Origin: a bacterium
GTDB lineage: Bacteria > Actinomycetota > Acidimicrobiia > Acidimicrobiales > CATQHL01
Length of the DNA stretch: 8,718 nt
Direction of reading: 5' to 3'
Assembly: GCA_026713745.1 (NCBI GenBank)
Contig: JAPONU010000533.1
Span: forward strand, 1 to 8,718
Below are positions 5,394-8,718 of this stretch, piece after piece (position 1 is the first letter of the stretch; every line of letters starts with the position of its first letter). A model generated the notes under the pieces. The model was not told the origin of the DNA and did no database searches. It was given only the letters and a program-made list of their open reading frames with translations. The position numbers and the translations under genes were made by a program.

Positions 5394-7024
5394 CTGATCG
5401 CCTCCAGGGCCTCGGCCAGCACGACCCGGTCCACGCCGTGCACCGGTTCGGGCCCGCGCGGACCGTCCAGGACGAGGGTCAGGTGTCCGACGGCCTTCTT
5501 GTCCCGACCGAACAGGTCGATGAGTTCGTCGGCCTCGATGCCCGCCGGCAGCGAGGCACCGAGACCGTAGGCACTCACCACCTGGCGGTGCTCGGCCACC
5601 CTATCGCCGTCTATGCGCCCGAGCCGCTGTGCCACCTCGGCTGCGTAGACCAACCCCACCGCCACCGCCTCGCCGTGGCGCAGGTCGAAGCCCCCGGCTA
5701 TCTCGAGGGCGTGGGCCAGAGTGTGCCCGTAGTTCAGCAGCATGCGCCGTCCCGACTCCCGCTCGTCGGAGGCCACGATCTCGGCCTTCAGCGCCACGCA
5801 GCGGGCGATGCGCTCGGTGAGCGGAAGGTTGGCCATGGCAGCGGCGTCGATCGGCCCGGCATCGCCGCTCGGTAGGAAGTGGTACTTGGCCATCTCGCCG
5901 AGACCCGACCGGTACTCAGCAGGGGGCAGCGTGGCCAGCACCTCGGTGTCGCAGAGCACCAGCGACGGCTGCCAGAAGGCCCCCACCAGGTTCTTCCCCT
6001 CCGGAAGGTTCACGCCGGTCTTGCCGCCGATGGCGGCGTCGATCTGGCCCAGCAGCGTCGTGGAGACGAAGACCACCGGCACGCCACGGTGGTAGACGGC
6101 GGCGGCGAACCCCGCCACGTCGGTGACCAGGCCCCCGCCGACGGCCACCACCGCGTCGCCGCGCGTGAGGCCGAAGCGGGCGAAGCCCCCGCAGAGATCC
6201 TCGACGGTGGTCAGTGACTTGGACCGCTCGCCCGCCGGGATGGTGAACGTCTCGACGGCGCCGACCGTCTCGCCGACGCTGACATCCACTCCGATGCCGT
6301 CGCTGGTCACGACCGCGACCCGCCGGGGGCCCGCTGGGAGCGCGGCGGTGAGGCGCTCGGCCAGCAGGTGCCGCACGCCGGGTCCCACCAGCACGTCGTA
6401 GGAACGCTTGCCGAGCCCCACGCGGATGCGGGTGGACGCTCCCTCGTCCTGACCCCAGCCGTCGCCATCATCGCCGTCATCCGGTTCGTCGGCCATCCAC
6501 CCTTGGCGACGGGCCAGGCGCCCCGCCAGCGCGGAGGCCGCCTCGCGTGCGGAGAGTTCATCGGCGTCCAGAACGATCTGGGCCACCTCGTCGTACCAGT
6601 GGTCGCGCTCGGCTGTCAGTCTGCGCAGCTTCGCGACCAGCGCTTCGTCGCCCTCCGCTCCCGCCAGCAGGGGCCGACCCGACCCGCCGGAAACCCGGCT
6701 GACCAGCACCTCGGGGCGCACCCGCAGCCAGCAGACGACAGCGCCGGTCAGTTGGGCACGGTTGACGGAGACGGTCACCACCCCGCCACCTGTGGCCACC
6801 ACCGAGGGTTCGGGGTTCGCCAGCACCTCGGCGAGGATCTCGCTCTCGCGGCGCCGGAAACCTGTCTCCCCCTCAGCTTCGAAGATCTCCGGGATCGACC
6901 GGCCCGCGTCGGCGACCACCAACTCGTCGCAATCCACGAAGCGGCGCCCCAGCACGAGCGCCAGCTTCCGCCCCGTCTCGGACTTCCCCGAGCCCATCAT
7001 CCCCACAAGAGCGATGTGGCGCAC
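5390..7024 (-). CDS. aroKB: Fused shikimate kinase / 3-dehydroquinate synthase (AroK-AroB)
   Basis: One 544-residue protein carries two shikimate enzymes. The kinase half (about 1-172) has Walker A GMMGSGKS at 8-15, DCDEL with D31/D33, shikimate-binding FRRRE at 56-60, ATGGG at 77-81, lid GRPLL at 116-120 and a C-terminal R-x-x-WYDEVA. The synthase half (about 198-544) has NAD-binding VGGGLVTDVAGF (295-306), STTLLGQIDAAIGGKTGVNL (321-340) and KNLVGAFWQP (344-353). Its zinc ligands are E377 (LGEMAKY), H434 (NYGHTLAH) and H450 (LRHGEAVAVG). An Asp/Gly-rich linker (179-195) joins them. The GTG at 7024 is chosen because it begins the kinase fold properly and lies exactly 7 bases after a -10-like TAGCCT. 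An in-frame GTG at 7045 would add seven residues, and starts beyond 7121 run into ruvX. Such fusions are known in some actinobacteria. AroC and AroE genes are not in view. Confidence 0.94.
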   Translation of the reverse strand: MRHIALVGMMGSGKSETGRKLALVLGRRFVDCDELVVADAGRSIPEIFEAEGETGFRRRESEILAEVLANPEPSVVATGGGVVTVSVNRAQLTGAVVCWLRVRPEVLVSRVSGGSGRPLLAGAEGDEALVAKLRRLTAERDHWYDEVAQIVLDADELSAREAASALAGRLARRQGWMADEPDDGDDGDGWGQDEGASTRIRVGLGKRSYDVLVGPGVRHLLAERLTAALPAGPRRVAVVTSDGIGVDVSVGETVGAVETFTIPAGERSKSLTTVEDLCGGFARFGLTRGDAVVAVGGGLVTDVAGFAAAVYHRGVPVVFVSTTLLGQIDAAIGGKTGVNLPEGKNLVGAFWQPSLVLCDTEVLATLPPAEYRSGLGEMAKYHFLPSGDAGPIDAAAMANLPLTERIARCVALKAEIVASDERESGRRMLLNYGHTLAHALEIAGGFDLRHGEAVAVGLVYAAEVAQRLGRIDGDRVAEHRQVVSAYGLGASLPAGIEADELIDLFGRDKKAVGHLTLVLDGPRGPEPVHGVDRVVLAEALEAIR

Positions 7025-7039
7025 GGATCCGAGGCTACC
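7025..7039 (-). promoter_or_regulatory. Candidate leaderless promoter of the aroKB run
   Basis: GGTAGCCT (7039-7032) holds a TANNNT -10 element, TAGCCT, followed by seven bases and then the GTG at 7024. With the usual 6-8 base distance from -10 to transcription start, the mRNA would begin at the start codon. No Shine-Dalgarno lies before this GTG, which agrees with leaderless translation. No clear -35 box is visible. Confidence 0.5.
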
Positions 7040-7105
7040 GGTCACACCGGGCGAGGCCGAGACACTCCCGGCGGCGGGGGTTACCCGGCGTCGGGGCCCC
7101 GAAGC

Positions 7106-7120
7106 GGTACCGTCGGGTTC
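7106..7120 (+). promoter_or_regulatory. Candidate leaderless promoter of ruvX-mltG
   Basis: GGTACCGT (7106-7113) contains the -10-like hexamer TACCGT, followed by CGGGTTC and then the ruvX GTG at 7121. The 7-base spacing equals that before aroKB on the other strand. No Shine-Dalgarno precedes the GTG. No -35 box is evident. Confidence 0.5.
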
Positions 7121-7552
7121 GTGCGAGCGTTGGGCGTCGACCTCGGGACACGGAGGGTGGGGCTGGCGCTGAGCGACTCCGACGGCCGCGTCGCGACGCC
7201 GCTGGAGGTGCTGGAACGGTCCGGGTCCGAGGCGCAGGACCACGCCGCCATCGCCGAGGTGGTCGCCGAGCGCGGTGTCGAAGTGGTGGTCGTGGGCCTG
7301 CCCCTCTCACTCGACGGCTCCATGGGCCCGGCGGCCCGGGCGGCCCGCGCCGAAGTCGGGCGCCTGGCGGCGACGGTGGGCGTCCCCGTTGAGTCCTGCG
7401 ATGAGCGCCTCAGCACGGCCGAGGCGACCCAACAGCTGCGGCTTGGCGAGGTCAAGGGATCCCGGCGGCGCCAGGTCGTGGACATGGTGGCCGCCGCAGT
7501 GATTCTCCAGTCGTGGCTCGACGCCCGCCGAGACTCCGACGCGATGACGTGA
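7121..7552 (+). CDS. ruvX: RuvX/YqgF family nuclease (putative Holliday junction resolvase)
   Basis: RNase H-fold protein of the YqgF family, implicated in 16S rRNA 5'-end maturation and classically listed as a putative Holliday junction resolvase. It has 143 residues, normal for the family. Catalytic acidic residue D7 is in GVDLGTRRVGLALSD (5-19); VVVGLPLSLDGSMGPAA is the central strand and loop. DERLST with its conserved Asp-Glu follows, and near the C-terminus comes SRRRQVVDMVAAAVILQSWLD with the final conserved Asp. The GTG at 7121 starts the fold two to three residues before the first strand, as expected. The frame is open far upstream across aroKB, but those starts would add unrelated sequence. 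The stop overlaps the mltG start (GTGA). In actinobacteria ruvX usually follows alaS; here it is first in its unit, divergent from aroKB. Confidence 0.95.
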   Translation: MRALGVDLGTRRVGLALSDSDGRVATPLEVLERSGSEAQDHAAIAEVVAERGVEVVVVGLPLSLDGSMGPAARAARAEVGRLAATVGVPVESCDERLSTAEATQQLRLGEVKGSRRRQVVDMVAAAVILQSWLDARRDSDAMT

Positions 7553-8718
7553 ACGAGGATCGCCCCAACGCCGGGTTCGACCCGCTGATCGGCGAGCCCG
7601 ATCGCGAGATCGATCCTGCGGCTCGGAGCCCGGCGGCCGGCCCGCCCCCCGCCGGCGAGCCTCGCCGCTCGCGACCACCGCAGGAATCGGCACCACCGGT
7701 GACACGCGGCGCCGGTGCCGCGCCGCCGGCGCCCCCGTCCCCCCGCGACCCCGCTCCCGGCGACATGCTCCTGGACCCCGAGGCGATCGCCGAGGACGAA
7801 GCCCTGTTCTTCGGCGACGACGCCTGGATCCGTTTCCGGCGCCCCTGGGGGTTCTGGCGGCGCGTGCTGGTGCTGGCGGGTGGCCTGGCGCTCCTGCTGG
7901 GCGGCGCCTACTGGTGGGGCAACTCGTGGTTGCAGCGCCAACTCGACCCGCCCGGCGAGGCGCAGGGCCGCTTCCTGGTGGAGATCCCCAGCGGTGCCGG
8001 TGTGAACGATGTCGCCAGGATTCTGGCCAACGAGGGCGTGGTGGCCAACGCCACGATCACCCGTCTCTGGTGGCGCGATGCCGGCAACCTGCAGGCCGGG
8101 GCCTACTACTTCGCCGAGAACATGTCTGTGGACGAGGCTCGGGCGACCCTGGAGTCCGGCCCGATCCCGCCGGTCTTCGAGAGCATCACGATTCCCGAGG
8201 GGCTGTGGCTCAGCGAGATCGCCGACCGGCTGCTGGACTCCCTGCCGGAGTTCGACCCCGTCGAGTTGCAGGCGGCGCTGGGCGACGGGCAGATCCGCTC
8301 CCGGTACCTCCCCGCAGAGATCAGCAGCCTCGAAGGCGTGTTGTTCCCGGACACCTACCAGGTGGACGAGAGGGGCGTGAGCGACGAGCGCGACCTGGTG
8401 CGGCGGATGGTGGAGCAGTTCGACACGGTGGCCGCCCAGATCGGCTATGACGACGCCGTCGATCGCATCGGCCTCACGCCCTACCAGCTGTTGGTGGCCG
8501 CTTCGATCATCGAAGCCGAGGCGGCGCGCTCGGGGGACCGCCCGAAGGTGGCCCGGGTGATCTACAACCGCCTCAACGCCGGCATGCCCCTGCAGATGGA
8601 CGCCACGGTGCTGTACGCCATCGGCCGGCGCAAGAGTTCCCTGACCCTCACGGACCTCGACGTTGACTCGCCGTACAACACCCGCAAGTTCGCTGGACTG
8701 CCACCCACGCCGATCGCC
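7549..8718 (+). CDS. mltG: Endolytic transglycosylase MltG (partial, C-terminus beyond window)
   Basis: Membrane-anchored endolytic murein transglycosylase (YceG family) that cuts nascent glycan strands and so sets their length. From GTG 7549, which overlaps the ruvX stop in GTGA, 390 codons are open to the window edge. Residues 1-105 are a Pro/Ala/Arg-rich, probably disordered cytoplasmic region with an acidic patch near 74-91. One transmembrane segment follows at about 106-124 (VLVLAGGLALLLGGAYWW). Outside the membrane come a LysM-like domain (about 141-205) and the catalytic domain. Family marks are LEGVLFPDTY (261-270), AASIIEAEA with catalytic E322, YNRLNAGMPLQMDATVLYA (339-357) and SPYNTRKFAGLPPTPI (374-389). 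The usual GLPPGPI has Thr for Gly here. Little of the catalytic domain is missing. No signal-peptide cleavage is expected; the segment acts as an anchor. Confidence 0.95.
   Translation, partial: MNEDRPNAGFDPLIGEPDREIDPAARSPAAGPPPAGEPRRSRPPQESAPPVTRGAGAAPPAPPSPRDPAPGDMLLDPEAIAEDEALFFGDDAWIRFRRPWGFWRRVLVLAGGLALLLGGAYWWGNSWLQRQLDPPGEAQGRFLVEIPSGAGVNDVARILANEGVVANATITRLWWRDAGNLQAGAYYFAENMSVDEARATLESGPIPPVFESITIPEGLWLSEIADRLLDSLPEFDPVELQAALGDGQIRSRYLPAEISSLEGVLFPDTYQVDERGVSDERDLVRRMVEQFDTVAAQIGYDDAVDRIGLTPYQLLVAASIIEAEAARSGDRPKVARVIYNRLNAGMPLQMDATVLYAIGRRKSSLTLTDLDVDSPYNTRKFAGLPPTPIA

Noticed and set aside
6368..7120. Upstream extension of the ruvX frame to a start at 6368
   Set aside because: The added 251 residues are antisense to aroKB and resemble no known domain; the RNase H fold begins right after GTG 7121.
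7025..7243. Upstream extension of the aroKB frame to a start at 7243
   Set aside because: It would overlap the beginning of ruvX on the other strand, adds 73 residues of low-complexity sequence before the kinase fold, and ignores the promoter-like element at 7039-7032.
1..8718. Mobile elements, CRISPR arrays, tRNA or rRNA genes, toxin-antitoxin or defence genes
   Set aside because: Reading both strands gave only housekeeping genes with uniform composition; no direct repeats with spacers, transposase motifs or cloverleaf-like sequence were seen.

Overview
This is a compact, very GC-rich stretch of bacterial chromosome carrying housekeeping genes. The gene content and order (aroK-aroB-aroQ-pepQ-efp-nusB-pyrR-pyrB-pyrC, plus ruvX-mltG) are characteristic of Actinobacteria. 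The fused AroK-AroB protein, the many GTG starts and the strong GC bias suggest a deep-branching lineage such as Acidimicrobiia, but that placement is inference. No mobile element, CRISPR array, tRNA, rRNA or sign of recent transfer was seen, and I did not find an undescribed multi-gene system.

Layout, right to left on the minus strand. A divergent gap of 96 bases (7025-7120) separates two transcription units. Leftwards runs an aromatic/translation unit: an aroK-aroB fusion, aroQ, pepQ (Xaa-Pro peptidase), efp and nusB, all overlapping or within 19 bases of each other. After nusB, a gap of about 110-240 bases (depending on the pyrR start) carries a promoter-like element and a strong candidate PyrR-binding RNA hairpin. 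The pyrimidine unit pyrR-pyrB-pyrC follows; pyrC runs off the left edge with 328 codons visible. Rightwards on the plus strand run ruvX and mltG, overlapping by 4 bases; mltG runs off the right edge with 390 codons visible.

How the genes work together. AroB, AroQ and AroK catalyse the second, third and fifth steps of the shikimate pathway. EF-P relieves ribosome stalling at polyproline, and PepQ cleaves X-Pro bonds. NusB is a transcription antitermination factor. PyrR senses uridine nucleotides and binds pyr mRNA to repress PyrB and PyrC, the second and third steps of UMP synthesis. RuvX (YqgF) is an RNase H-fold nuclease/16S rRNA maturation factor, and MltG is the membrane endolytic transglycosylase that ends glycan strands.

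The most interesting points are regulatory. (1) A well-formed PyrR-binding hairpin lies just upstream of a GGAGG site that serves no ATG, GTG or TTG; the only start it fits is an in-frame CTG that would add 43 residues to PyrR, including a conserved first strand that the ATG-started protein lacks. (2) Three near-identical promoter-like elements occur at aroKB, ruvX and pyrR. Two of them place a GTG start exactly 7 bases after a TANNNT hexamer, as expected for leaderless mRNAs.
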